Positions 12,621 through 26,300 of a stretch of 64,000 nucleotides of DNA are shown here, one piece after another. The position numbers and the translations under genes were made by a program. The DNA is from Agelaius tricolor (taxonomy: Eukaryota; Chordata; Aves; Passeriformes; Icteridae). Under the pieces are notes generated by a model. The model was not told the origin of the DNA and did not search any database. It saw only the letters and a program-made list of their open reading frames with translations. The stretch lies in assembly GCA_023055355.1 (NCBI GenBank), contig JALJCS010000001.1, forward strand, positions 82,438,881 to 82,502,880. Direction: 5' to 3'. Every line of letters begins with the position of its first letter. The stretch's first letter is position 1.

Positions 12621-15600
12621 AGCTCTTTTCTGAGGGGGCAGCTATGCCTCCCTCCTCAGACACTCTCAGTTCTTGGGCAGCCTGATTCTTGCTGAGATCA
12701 GCATCATTCCATACTATTTGGAGCACTGCACATACACATATGGAGTTAGGTTTTCTGCTGCTCTGCATCTTGTGTGTATGCTCACACCAGCACAGGGTGG
12801 ATGAGGAATGCTCTGCTTTATCTTTCATTTAAAATTTAATGTAATTTAAATGAACACACAAGATTGAGGGCAATGACAAATCTAGTCTGTGCCCTTTCAA
12901 TGCACATCAGCTATGTTCACAGATATAAGAGTGACTGGACAATATTAATATATTTACTTTTTTTTTTTGGTAAGTCTTTTCATTAACAGTAAAATAGCAT
13001 AAGCAGTTCCTTGAGGGATTGAGGGTTTACCAAAGCTCCTTTGAAAAATGGTAAAGTAGTTTTGAATTTTACAGCTGCAATTAGCTTCACAGATCTGTCA
13101 TAAGGCTGATTTACTGAAGCACTGAGAACAGATAGCTCCTATAAGCTCTAATTGGAGCCATGGGTTCTTAGTCTGAAAAGTCAGTCCCTCAGCTGAATAT
13201 CTAAAAGGTAAAGATTCAAATTATAGTATTAACATAATGTTGTGGAGAATGTCTTAATCAAGTAATAGGGAGAAGGAAAAATGCATCCTCACACAAGGCA
13301 AAAACTAAAAGCTATGTATTGCACTTCTTATGAAGATGTAAGAGGCCCCCTCTGCTGCTTTTACCCCTCAAAACTATTTCAAATTATGCTTAAAATAGAA
13401 CAGAAAAGAACTAAAATTAAAAAGCAACCAAAAGGTTTGAATCCCCTTGTTCACTCAGTTATTGCTTTCATAAATCAAAACTAGACAGCATATGAATTGG
13501 CTGTACTCACATTGTTGTTTATTTGCCGTGCAGTTACGGGGCCATGGCAAAGCAAAACAAGATGATCATTGTTTCAACCAGACCTAGAGTCTTTAGCCTA
13601 TCCCCTGCTGTCTGTTCTAGCTTTCTGGTCAGACTAGCAAAAGCAAGAACTAATGTGCTGTTTGGCTGCTGCTTTATTTTCACTCACTCTCAGATCCCTG
13701 ATTGACTTGACTGTGATTTAAAGGAATTCAGTTTTGTTGTGGCAGTTTGGGAGAAAGTCACATAACAAATTCCAACCTTGCCAAAAATGGTAAATGCTAT
13801 GGAAATCACAGTTGTTTGAAGAGCCTAAACTTGCAGGTACTTATGGAAGTTAGTGTAATTTTAAGCATTTTAAGAACAAAAAAAACTCAGAAACTAAAAA
13901 CAAGACTAGCAAAAGGCAGTGTTATGCCTTCTAGGACCTTTTTATTACTTCTACATAATGGTTGCTTGACACTTAGAGCTGAAATGAAGGATGGCATGGG
14001 CAAGTTAAACATACAGGCAGATAAGATGAATTGCCCTGTCAGGGTGTTTTTCCTCATCATCCCCAAACAGCTCTGCAATTAAAAAAAAAACAAAACCCAA
14101 CACAAAAACCCTCCACTGTTTACTTTTGTATATATAAAAAGGAAAGACCTTCTGACGACACTATGAAAAACTTTAGTTTTTGTTATGGCTCCAACCTTCT
14201 GCCTATCCTCTCTCATGAGCCCTCGAAGTTTACTGAGCTCTCAGCACAAGATCAGGACCTCTCATGAGCTGTTCTTTCCAATTGCTAGCACTAGTACTGT
14301 TCCCCTTCTCTGTATTTGGGTCTCAGAAACATATGGCTGGTTTTGCTTGGCCATCATGAATGATACTCACATATTGTCTTAGCTGTCAACTTGCACAGAA
14401 AAATTCTCAAGTGTCAACTTGTGTTGACTAATATAAATAAACAAAATGAAGAACACAGACTCCTCCCCAGGCCTTGGCAACCCTCCTAAAAAAACAGCTT
14501 TGTTTATAATCTCTGCCTCAGTTGCTCTCCTTTCATGCTTTCTTCAATACATTTTGTTGAAGTTGTATACCCAAAGCAATTATTAAAAATTATGGGGAAA
14601 AATTAATCAACACCAAAATTTGCCCGGAGGATGCATCAAGTGTATTTCACTCACTGTATGATTTCAGTTTTAAGGGAAAGTATAATTTTCATAATCAGCC
14701 AATCTTCAAACAATGAAGGATGTATTGAAAAAATTAGAGAGGCATGGGACAATGTAGTTATTTACTTATTTTTAAAGTACTAAGTTAGAAAGGCATTTCA
14801 AGGGTAGGTTCTTCACCTTTAACATATGGTAAGTAGTGCCACTAACTTGAATGGATTCATTGTGGATTTTCAGGTAGTTTAAGTGAAAACACATTTTTCC
14901 TTTAATATTAAAACATGCTCATTAAAGTTGCTTTTTACTGTGTTTATACCTCTCCCTTTAGCAGTGCCGCACTCTCTGGTGTGTCTTTTTTTCTCTCAAA
15001 TAGTCAAAGAGCTATGAAAGGGCAGAAAGCAATTTTACTGTTCAAAACTCCATTATGCCTGAAAAAGAAAAATAAACAAACCTAAAGACAAACCCGTTCC
15101 CTCTGCATTCAATCACCATGATGAGAGAAAATGCACATTTTTGTAATCAAAGCTGTATGAAGCCTTCAAGTTTCTGTGACATGTGGATGGCAACAGATTA
15201 GTGGGTCAGCTCACATGATCTGAGCTGATACTATGTGCAAACATGTTTCTCTAAATATTTCCACCACTTGTCAGTTTTCAGAGGGTACCTGCCTATTTTC
15301 ACTTAGTAGGAATTAATGTAGCAAAGGTACAAAACTTTCATCCTCTGGAGTTTGCAGTGGGAGCAGACATCCTCTTCTGGATCTAGACACACAAGTATCT
15401 AGAGTTTGTGGACTTGCTCAGATCATCCATGGAAGCTGTGGAAACTAAACCCACAGCTTGATTTTGTCTGAAACAGATTAGGAAAGTTAAAACCAACTGC
15501 TCTGCCAGCAAAACTATGGGGGCAATAACTCTGACAGGTTTAAAGAGTAACTGGGACATCGTGGGGAGAAGCAATCTCATTCCCTTGCATGGGTGGACCT

Positions 15601-16259
15601 GGAGGAGGATGTCTGCCAACAAACAGAATGATTCTGGACAAGAGGAGCAGTTCCACAGTGTTGGGAGCAGTAGCTTTCCGGAGCTGACCTGCTGTCCTCA
15701 GATGGACAGACTTGAAGCAGAACAGGCTTGTTCATTCCTGGTCTGAGACAATACCCATTCAAATGTAGGGAAATATTCCCACAAACACAGTCATGCTGAG
15801 CGGCCTTTGGCTACTTCTCTAAGACTGTTGACAAGGTCCAGCAGTTACTGTGGAATATGTGGTTCAAGATGAAATCCTCTCAGTGATTTTGCTAGGGAGA
15901 GAGGCTGAGAACAGGGTACAGCTGGTGCTGGAAACAGCTTTGAGCCCTGCCAGTTGGGATGAGGAGTTTCTCTTTGCTCCTGGGGGAGCAAAGCCCCCGG
16001 GTGTTGTGCAGCAGCTGTGGTCCCCGTGCTCTCTCCGGGGGTTGGAAAGTCGGGCTCATAACCACTAACACCTGACATGCGCGAGATTTAATTCCTGACT
16101 TGGAGGTGAAACACAGCACAATTACCGAATCTGTTTCAAATTAAAACCCAGCTTGGGTACAATCTGCAAACTACAGCTCTCCTTGCTCAGCATTTGTCCA
16201 CGGCAGACAGAAAGGCTTAAATAAAGTTTATATATTGAAGCCAGCCTGACAGCAGCTGG
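12621..16259. other. Non-coding DNA, no feature recognised
   Basis: Contains short A-runs (for example near 14081) but no supported gene or repeat. The longest frames, about 110 codons, have no motif and overlap frames on the other strand. Confidence 0.55.
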
Positions 16260-16760
16260 GAAAATGCTGGAGTAGGACAGAGTGGAGCCCTGCTCTCGCC
16301 TCCTCCCAAAGGAAGCAAGGCAGGAGTCAGACGGAGTCTTTGCTGATTCTTTGCATCCTTCCCACCTGTCTGTCTGTGGGGCAGCTTGTGGAGTCCCCCA
16401 CCAGGGAGGAAGGCACTCAGGGGTGCCCACACCACCGCAGGACAGAGCCCACTGCTCCTGCACAGGCCCAGCCACAGGGCAGGCCTGGGGCTGGCGCTGC
16501 TGGCCACCAGCAAGGCTGGGCAGCATGGAGGAAGCAGCCTTCCCTCCTCTTCCTCTCCACCGGGACTCTGTGCTTTGCATCTCGGGGGCAGGGCAGGCAC
16601 TGCTGTGGGGTGGGCACTGGGGCCTCCGGGCTGTGGCAGAGCCCGGCTGGCCCTGCCGGCAGGAGATGGGGCCAGGCAGCGCTGGTGCATGGGCAGCTCT
16701 GTCTAAGCAAAATCCCTGAATCCCACACAGCATTTGCAAATCCAGCTAGAAGCTGAGGCA
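16260..16760. other. GC-rich non-coding patch
   Basis: A G/C-rich stretch gives long overlapping open frames on both strands (up to about 200 codons). This is what GC-rich DNA with few stop codons gives. The translations are rich in Pro, Gly, Ala and Ser and carry no recognisable motif. I treat it as non-coding. Confidence 0.5.
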
Positions 16761-17976
16761 CGGTGCAGGCACTGCAGGGTGTTTATTCCTCAGCACCTCC
16801 CTGCTGGTTACTAACAGTGTGTATCATTTTGGAGAGGTAGCCCAGCATCTTGCTCCTCCTTGATGGAAAGGCACAGAGGCACAGCTGTGCTTGAGGAGTG
16901 GAGGCCCCTCTGCTATTGATTCCTGCCTATTCAGCCCTGCTGTGGTATATAAAGTAGGTTTAGTGTGAGCTGTTTGCACCAGGGTTAGATTTATTCTCGG
17001 TGAGCATGGCTGTGCCTGACATTAGGAACACAAGTTGCACAGAATCTCATTTTTAACATCCGCTATAACGTGCTTTGTGGTAAAGTGTTCAACAAAGAAA
17101 GGAGGATTTTTGGGAACAAACAAAAACTTAAGCCAACATGTTACAGCAGTTTCTAATGTAGGATACCTGCAAAACCAGAGCTCACCATATGCTAAAAGTA
17201 TCGTATATTTCTTGTACCTGTGGGAAAGATTTTTCTCTTCTATCTGAAATGGACTGTATTACAAACAGCTTGTTAAATGTGTGACAGATCGGCTTGAAAC
17301 GATGGTCCTTGTACTCTACAGGCCTGCACATTTGCTAATAAACTGACTACATATACAAACAGTCTGTTCCAGGGTTTAAGCTCCTATTACACTGGTTCAT
17401 GTTTCAACATGCAGCCACTCTGTAGTTTGTGTTTTCAGCAGAACGAGTAAGTGGATGCATATGCATTGCAATTCCAGACATCATTCCATACCAGATGTGG
17501 TGCCTTTATTTTTAGTACTGCAGGAGTGTCTGCTGACCCTTTCTCACCCCATGTCTAATGAAAGATTGACTGCTCTGGGTTTTCTTATGTTGAATTATAT
17601 ATTAGAGGACAGTGGATTTAAAAATTAATTCAAGATTAATTTAGGGATGACTGCACATGGAATTATTTGGCCAACAGATGAAAAATGAAAATTTCACTAC
17701 AAAGAAAAAAAATTGTAGAAGTGTCAAATTTTAATCCAATTTTCTATAAAGAATGATCATATTCTGAGACCCTTCTGAGGACTACAATTAATCATTCAGA
17801 GTGATACCCCTTTTCCACTTGCTATGCAAGCTCCCTTCTGAGCCAAAGCACCATCCGTGCTCCTCTGAAGTGGGGATTCATGTGCTCAGTCAGTAAAATA
17901 AATTAGCACTGTACCAAATGGCTCCAAATTCAGGAAACACAATGGCTGAAGTGCACACTTAGGTGAAAGGAAACAC

Positions 17977-17979
<3 letters not shown>

Positions 17980-18010
<31 letters not shown>
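17980..18010. repeat. Homopolymer: 31 T in a row
   Basis: An unbroken run of 31 T on the plus strand. It could be the A-tail of a minus-strand retrocopy, but the sequence just before it on the plus strand shows no recognisable SINE or gene copy, so it is listed as a simple repeat. Confidence 0.95.
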
Positions 18011-18012
<2 letters not shown>

Positions 18013-19913
18013 ATGGACTAAAAGGGAAAAAAAATCTAGTCCCACTTCTAGCCAGATTTACAGCTTCTACAAAGGCTTGTAACTTTTTAGGCAAATGAGA
18101 AATGAATCAAAAGCCAGAAAATGGTTCTCTTTCATTTGAGGCTCTGTTAAATTTTAATGGAAGTGCCAGATGTAATACAGAGACTGCTGCTTCACTAAAT
18201 CAAAAGGAGCACACAAAAATTGACTAAATTTTTTCTTCTATCTTTAACTGTTGTGGGATTTTCATATTAAATAAAATAAGAAGAGACTATAATGAAAAGC
18301 AGGCTAAGCAGGCTAAGAGGGTGGATGCTTGGAGCTCAATTTACTGAATAAGGATACAAATGTTTCAAAAAAGGAATAAATAATTCCTTTCAACTAGTAA
18401 ATCATATTTGTGAAAACAAGACTGTGTTAACTAAAACTCTCAAATTGTCATTATTCAATGATATGGTCCCATGTTTATTCTCTTTCAGTCTGAGTATTTT
18501 AATACTATGTAATTTTTTATTGTTTGTTGGAATCCTTTTCTGGATATAAGGTACATGGAGGATGAAAAGAGAAAAACAGAGATAATGCACTGTATTCTTC
18601 AACTGGCACAATTATTTCTGGAGCTAATTTTTTGGTATTCTCATATCCACAGCTTCATTTGTTTGGATTTTTTACATCAGTTCTTAAAATTTTACAGTGC
18701 CTATTTTTCAAAGTGGAGACTGAAATGTAGATAATGAAACCTCATGCAAATGAAACTGTAAACTGAAAAGAATTGTATGAAATTCAATGCACTTCCCATT
18801 GTGGATCATAGAAAATTTAAAGTCCCTGCTGCAATATATGAATAATACTGAGCACATAGTATATGTTAATGACAAATTAACTGGGCAGCAGTGGGTGCAG
18901 GATAAAAATTGCATCAAATCAGGGGTTGCAGCCTGCAGGAACAGAACAGCTGATCTGCATAAGCTCTCCCTATCTCCCAGTCCATGTGGCATGTTTCTCT
19001 GGTTTGTTACCTTATTAGAGAGGAAAACATTTATAAAGGGGCTCCTGGAGGCTGGCTGATTTCTTGCTGAATCAGCCAGCTAGCTATTGAATTGATTTCT
19101 ACATCTTCCACCTAAGGAAGGCTAGAAAATGTTTTTAATTGAACATTCCCTTAATTTACAGGACATGCTGATGCAGAAAAGGCTGAGAAAGGCAACTAAT
19201 GCAACAAATGCATCCTCCATTTATATACATAGCAATGATGAGGTCTTTTATATATTGGAAATGAATGGTTATTTAATATGTGTTATTTACCGAAAAGCAA
19301 TGCATAAACCATTAAATGCATGTAACAGAAGCATAGATGAAGTAGCACTTGATTCTGAAAAATGGAATCTAGTGTGGAGGGAGGTTTTGAATAAGGATTT
19401 GCTTCCAGTGTACGGTGAATAAGAATAGGGCCCTGTTCTTCCTATGATCAAACACCAGTGACACTGAAAATTGTTTTGACAATAAGATCACTAGTTTTCA
19501 AATTAATCTGCTGAAGTTCAAATACATTTCATTGTGCTAGCAGGAGAAAGGTAATTTTGCTAACTATTTTAATAGATCTTTTTTCTGTCAAAAACTTCTA
19601 ATTTAAAAATGCTTCTTAGAGTATTTAAGAAAAAAAATGCAAAAATATCTTGTGCGGTGCAAGATGTATAGGTCCATTATTTATAGCTTTATGATAATTC
19701 TGTATAAATCTGAAGTTTCCCCTAAATATCCAAAGCAATTTCTACTGGGAGGTCTGGCCTCCCATACAGTCCTAGCCCAAAATTAACACAGATTTTGAGA
19801 AGTAATACAGGTTGGATTTATTGCTACCAAAATTACCATTTGCAATTTTTTGAAAGTTTAGTATTTTTGGATTAAAACAGTAAAATATACTGACCTCTGC
19901 AGAGTACTTGAGA

Positions 19914-19948
19914 GGGAAAAAGGGGGAAAAAAGGGGGAAAAAAAGGGG
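19914..19948 (+). repeat. Purine tract with four G-runs (G-quadruplex type)
   Basis: Runs of 3, 5, 5 and 4 G are separated by 5, 6 and 7 A. All bases are purines. Four G-runs of at least three with loops of seven or fewer meet the usual quadruplex pattern. Confidence 0.85.
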
Positions 19949-20029
19949 TAGTCAGTCCTGAAAAATTAACATTTAACACAAATGCTTTAAGATGTAACAT
20001 CATCCTCTAATACCAGCTCAGGGTGAGCA

Positions 20030-20140
20030 GGTCCAAAGTTTTATTCCAGCCCCTGCTACCAGTCCACTGTGTAACCTTAGGGAAGTTTGCAGCATGGGGG
20101 ATAATGATTACTGAGCTCTAGCCTCATTGACCTAAGCATT
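20030..20140 (+). mobile_element. MIR-like ancient core-SINE fragment (second copy)
   Basis: CACTGTGTAACCTTAGGGAA with a following GTTTGCAGCATGGGGGATAA fits the direct-strand MIR core (CTGTGTGACCTTGGGCAAGTT, then ATGGGGATAA). About 17 of 21 bases agree in the best part. Opposite orientation to the copy at 28115. Confidence 0.4.
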
Positions 20141-22789
20141 TGTATTTTCCTGCTTTTTCAGTTTTTATCCCAATCTATAAGCTTACAAGGCAAGGACAGC
20201 ACCTGACTTCATAAGCAAGTGTTTTGGGAGGGATATAAATCTCCAGGCTTTGGGGCATAAGCCAGCCTGCAATGCTAAACAAGGGAAACTTAGCTTGCAG
20301 GCAGATTATCTCCAAACTGCCAGATGTAGCATTTCTTTGTCTGAAGCAGCTGGTACTGACCACTCTTGGAGATAGGGTACTAGGAGAGATGGATCACTGC
20401 TTTGATCCACTATGGCAATTCCCAGGCTCTTTGACAGTGCCAATAATATTACTGGCATTCAATAACGATAATAAGATTACTGGTAGGAATTTAACTAATG
20501 AGATCAAATAAAGAATAAAAATTTGGTGGGTTGGGGAAGGTTCCTCATATATCCAGATGTCCAGAACATATTGAATGGAAGGAAGCTTTTTCCCCCATGG
20601 TAATTTTAAACACAGATTTTCAAGTTTCTACTTTTGGAGCCTCCTAAAGTAATATTAGTGGTTGCATAAGAAGAAACTTGAGAAGGGGTGTGATATACAA
20701 TTAGTGGATAGGAAAGAAAAGTGGGAGGAAGGAGTAGAAATTTTGCAAAATTTTGCAGGGTATAAGTGTTCAGGTTGGAAAGTGACGATCAACACTGAAT
20801 TACACAAGTAACCATGAATGGAGAGGCAGGAAATAGAGGAAGTCTTGCTGCACTGTCCTCAGAGTACATTATAGTGTGTTTTCCAACAACAGAGTCTGGG
20901 AATCAAAATTATGCCAGCCGTTAGCAGCTAACATCTGAAAGCTGCAAAGCCCTGAGTTCCCTCTGATGGAGGTGGGCATTTGCAGATTGTGAGCACTAGG
21001 AGGATTTGAGCTTTGATTAGGGGCAGTGGCTTTTGCTTTGCTTCACTTTGCTGGTAAATTCTGTTGTAGGAAAGGATGGGGAGCCGTGGCTCTGCTGGAG
21101 CTGCGTTAGTCCGTAGGTTAGAGTACTGCGATCCCAGATGGTTGAAGCAACGCCAGCTGGTAGCACTTGGACAAAGAGTTCAGTCTGATGAAACACAGCC
21201 TGACAGCTGGTATCAGATGCTGGAGAACTGTAAGTTTCAGTGAACGTGTTGCTATTGGAGTCATGACAAATTTCAAGGGAGGAAAAAAAAATTAAATTTG
21301 TGAGACATTAGTAGAGGATCTCATCTGCATTGAAAGAAGAGCTCAGCCATGCTTTGCTGATGTTGCCAGCCGAGGACTTGGCCTGAAGATTCTAAGGGCC
21401 TGTTTACACTACAAAATAGCAGGAACTTAGTGCGATTTCTTGTTCAGAGGAACCACTGACACGATCCAAAAACAAGATTTTACTTGAGGCCATTAGCTCA
21501 TTTGCTAAACGCTGGATCCAGTTGCATTGCAGTATTTTGGCAATGGTCCCTTACTTTCAGTTGTAGTGCTGAAGGGACAAAAAGCCAGGATTCAAACTTT
21601 ATGAAAATTATAAATTAAAAGCCAACATTTTTGACTGCACCTAAAGATTGACCAGAAGAGCAAGGAGACATATAAAGGGAGTGCTCTGCATGGGGATGTA
21701 GCTGCATTTTGTGACATTTGGGCTTCCAGCAGACACAGACTTTAATAAACTATGTCATGGGTAATGAAACTGAGATGTTTTTGAGACAAGAGACCGCTTT
21801 GAAAGAAAAGTCTCCTGGCTTGGCACAGGCGGAAAGACAACCAGCCTCACATTTGATGGACACTGTGCCCTGAGCATCAGCAGTCTGGGAGGAATCCAAG
21901 GTACACTTCCCTTACTTTCTTTGATCATCTGTGTCAGTAGTTTCTGAGTACTTCACACTTAGAGGTCCCAACCCCTGTGCCAATATTTCTGATTTTTGAC
22001 ATATCATCCAATACTCTCTGTCTTTCTTAAGCAGCCTGTTGCATATTTAAGAATATTAACACCTGTGGGGCTGGAATTCATCTGAAATTATTTTTACAGT
22101 CTAAATGCTAGGCATCAAATCTAAGCATCTGGACTTTCTCAATGGCTAATTGAGAGAATAAAACATGATTGAAATAGGTGGCATGAATTGTCATTTACAG
22201 ATGCCTATTGCCCTCCTTTGGATATAGAAAGAGTATAATGGCCTTCACGGTGCAGATGTTATTAGTGTTTGTTTAGGCAAAGTCTGGGTGGGTCAGTCCC
22301 ACTGTGTTTGATATTTTAAGGCATATCCCTCTTGGCATGATTTGTTATGTAGGTTAGGTGTGTCCCGATTCATCACATCTTTGTGGTGGCTCCTGTTTGC
22401 CAATAGCTAAGTCTTTCCTTTCATTGTGGAAAAACCAGCATTTTACTTGGGGCTGAGACTCTTGTGGCAGCACTGTGCCCTGAGATATCTATGCCCTTTT
22501 GTGCATTTATCTCTAAATACCAAACAAACAAGATCTGGGATGTCTTAGAGCAATTCAAAAGACTGGATACAAAAGGAGGAATAAAAATGTGTGTCCAGGC
22601 TGATGCACCAGGCACATGCCTGCCACATACAATGTTCTGACATATAAACTCAGTTAGAAAACCTCTTAAAAAATGGAGTATGAGTTACAGGATGAGAAAT
22701 GCCCTTAGTCAAGAAAAAGGCATCACCTAATAATTGCCATTATGGGTAAAACAGACTCAGTGAAGGGAAAAACAACGTGATTTATTGCC
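20141..22789. other. Non-coding DNA, no feature recognised
   Basis: A duplicated AAATTTTGCA word near 20739-20757 is the only local structure. No coding frame exceeds 80 codons. Confidence 0.55.
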
Positions 22790-23175
22790 AGTTAATATAG
22801 ATTTGAGTAGTGAGAAACAAGGGAAAGCATTAACCAACACCTTTCCTCTTCACTTTCTCAGGTTCAAGTCCAGACCCCTCTCACTTTCCCAAAGGCACAG
22901 GGTCAGTGGAGACTACAGCCCAGACAGAGCTCTTCCTCTCTGCAGCTCCTTCACATTCCCACCTTTCCTGTGCAGGTTCCTAGTGGGCTGCAGCCCTTCA
23001 GGAAAGACATACTCCTGTGTGGGTTTTTACAGCTTCCTTTGAGGCACATCCACCTTCTGAGGCACAAGGTCCTCTGGTCAGTAGTGTGGATTTTTGCTCC
23101 ACCATGGTCTGCCAACTTTAGGGAAACATCTGCCATAGAGCTCTTCCCAGGCATCAACAACTGGTGTAGGGGGTA
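22790..23175. repeat. Possible fragment of an interspersed avian repeat (unidentified)
   Basis: This C/T-rich stretch contains several phrases that seem familiar from repeated avian DNA, such as TTCCTCTCTGCAGCTCCTTC and GTGGGCTGCAGCCCTTCAGG. I cannot assign it to a family, and it has no open frame of note. A genome-wide copy count would decide it. Confidence 0.25.
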
Positions 23176-23294
23176 CAAAGAAAGATCTTCCACCTACCTA
23201 CTGTAAAGACATTTCTGTTTACATATTTGGCTTTCAAATTTTCTCTTTCTAAAAGTTCTTTTCTAATTAATTTTTCTTTCCTTTTTCATCTTTT

Positions 23295-23350
23295 CCATTT
23301 GGCTTCAAAAATAAAGCCAAATGGCTTTATTTTTGGCCTCAAAAATAAAG
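23295..23350. repeat. Overlapping, mutually exclusive hairpins
   Basis: CCATTTGGCT (23295-23304) is the exact complement of AGCCAAATGG (23315-23324). Independently CAAAAATAAAGCCA (23306-23319) is the exact complement of TGGCTTTATTTTTG (23322-23335) with only two bases between. The two pairings share bases. A further direct copy of CAAAAATAAAG lies at 23340-23350. Confidence 0.85.
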
Positions 23351-26300
23351 GGAAGACAAATGGCACACCACAAAAGGAGAAAAGCAGACAACTTATAAAA
23401 ATGAAAGCTTTCAAAAGCAAAGCATTTTATTTTGCAGCTTTGTCTTAAATAAAATTTTTAAAAAATTAAAAAAAACTCAAAACTCCAAAAAATTTTTCCT
23501 AGAAAATATTCAACATTCAAAAGTGTTTTTTTAAAAATATGTTGCTATGATAAGCCAGCAAACCAGCCTTTCAAAACAAAATAATGAATGATGCAGGGAA
23601 ACCTTTTATCTCCTTCTTTAAGAGTGTCATCAGACCAAAAGGGCAACCTCATTCTTCTTCCAGAGCTCTAAGGACAAGGAAAGTTTTATTTTTCTCGATG
23701 GCGCCTAAATGTAATGAGATAATACCCAAAAGCCAACCTTAGAAAAGCAAGAACAAAATGCTTGCTCTCTATCTATATTTTGTAATTACTTAGAGTTATT
23801 CTAAGTCAATAATCAATGCCATTTATTCCAGTGAGAATTATTTAATGGCTGTGGGAGATCAAGTCATAACTCATTCAGTAAGTTGCATGTATTTCCTCTT
23901 TCCCTCTCACTGTTTGTCACATACACCCATTGTATAATGTTTTAAATTAAATGGAGAAATCGAGGGCAGGAAGTTTGACTTGTATGTCAGTTTATTAAAA
24001 TTCTTTCTCACTGGTGCTTTTAAATGCTGTTTCAACTGGAACAAAGAAATCTGGCATAATTTTAGTTCACTTAAAGAAATGAAATATTTATTACTCTAAT
24101 TAATCATTGGAGTTATCAAACTGGATTTTCCTTATTTTTCACTGTTTTATTTTCTCTAGTGAAATATGTTTTTAAAATTAATCTATTATTATATTTTTTG
24201 CTAATCATTGTGTGGGAATCTTTGTGTTAACACTACACAATTTTATCAGCATAGAAGCTTTTCTGAAAAAGCAGTAAGAGAAAATGAGATCCTAACACAG
24301 CAAATCTGCACTTAGCAGAGCTTTATTTAGTGCAATTAAAAGAGCCATCGTTTTTCTTACCACTGCTTGGTGGTAGGCACCAAGCTGCCGCTTGCAGAGG
24401 TGCCAACAGCACGCACCATTGAGTACCCTTCCAGCAGATGCCTAATTTACCAGAGCTCGGGACTGAATGAGGTGACAATGGAAGCAAAAGCTGAGCAAAA
24501 TAAGAGAAATCAACACTGACCTTTTGCACTGCTAAAGTCCTTCCAGGGAGAGGTGGGGGTGACCCCGTGATCCACCCATGGAGGGGACAGGTATCATGGC
24601 ACTCTGGAAGTGCATTAGAAGAGAAAAGAGCAGGCTGCAAGCAGCAGCAGGAAATTCAGTTTCAGGAGATTTATGAGCAGAGGTGTCCAGAAACCCAGTG
24701 AGGAGCCTCTTGAACTGCAGAGCTGTGTTAGGAGAAGCTTATTCCCTCCCTCTTCCCCAGCATGGGCACACTGGGCAGGTGCTAGGACATTCTGATGTCT
24801 CGCCTTGATTTATTTATTTGATGAAAAATAATGAAAGGGATGATTCTCAAGAGTCCTTGGAGATTCCATTAACTCTGCAAATTGAGCATATTGATAAGTT
24901 GGTGTTTATTTTGAAATGAACTAGAGAAATTGAAAGGAAAAATGATTGTAGGAAAGGCCTATTTAATGTGCAGAGATTTTAAAATGTAGGTAATATTTCA
25001 AGTGTATCAAAATACAGTAAAAAGACCAGGGGTTAATTATACTGGCATGATAGTTGGAACCACATTATTATAATTCTCTTGGAAAGCACTATGGAGCATA
25101 TGGAGCGAATGAGGGGCCTATGTGTGCATAATAAGTTCTGTATGGGGATAAGGTGAAGGAGCAAGAGCTCTCTTGTGTGTAAGAGGCACTAAATAAGGGG
25201 AAGAAAATGATTTAACTACTTGATGAATCAACTTTGTATGTAGCAACACATTTGCAGTGCCCTATCTCTTAAATAGCAACATACATAAATTCACTCACTG
25301 CCATGATTCATCTTTACTTAACACAGCAAATACTACCCCAAACAGTCTAGAGAGAACATGCTGGAGAATTGGCTGTTCAAAGACATGCTCATATGACATC
25401 AGAAACTTTGTATTTTGTGCTGTGCAGAACCATTAAGTGTTTGCATTACAAGCCAGCTTCCCTGCTACTGGTTTGGGTTTTTTTTGTTATTTCTGAATAG
25501 ATTTTGATGTTTCCAGTTCTCAAGTCACTGGAATTTTTAGTGTGTGCAGGGACCTGACTTGACTCTTAGAGAGTCATCTCAGTAATGGAGACCAAGAGAA
25601 GACAAAAGACCTCCTTGAAATTACTCCTCGATTTGAAAAGATTCTGCTGGCAGCTTTGAAGTGTGGGTATTTGCTCACCTCACTGAAAATTAATTTTAAG
25701 CATTTAACAATAATGTGTCAAAAAAAATTAAACCTCAAACTCAGACTGTGGAACTAATTTTTAGGTGACTAAAGATAGATGCTGTGAATCCAACCCAAAA
25801 GACTGATGCTTGTTTAAAAGGAGAAATTACAATAGATGAAGAATACAGAGAGAATTCGCAGAAAAAACTAACCATAAAGTGAGTCTTCAGCCTAGTTTCC
25901 ACTCAGTATAGTCTGTGCTGAGCAGAACCTTTAGTTCATGAAAAAAATATTTTACTAATAAACAGTAAATTACTCAGGAGATAAGAAAAGTAGCCCAGTT
26001 CTGTAGGTGGAGCTCTGAACTAGGGTCTGGTTGTACTTTTAGGCCAGCACACCTAAATATTTTTAAATCTTCCAGGGACTCAATCATGTAATCAAATATT
26101 CCATTATGTGAGATTCAGGAAAAAAGTGTGGAATTAAAGTAACAGAGGCCACCTGGAATTTTTGCCACCTGTAGAGTGACTGGTATTGTTTCTCTTATAT
26201 TGTTTTAGCAGAATTGTTGCATGCACTAACTAATTAGAATAAGGTGTAGAAAGGCAGTAAATGCAGTGTTCACTGAAAATATTCACTGAGCTTTGCCAAA

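Noticed and set aside
16122..16739. 205-codon minus-strand frame and several overlapping frames on both strands
   Set aside because: GC-rich DNA with few stops; no domain, no consistent splice or promoter pattern.
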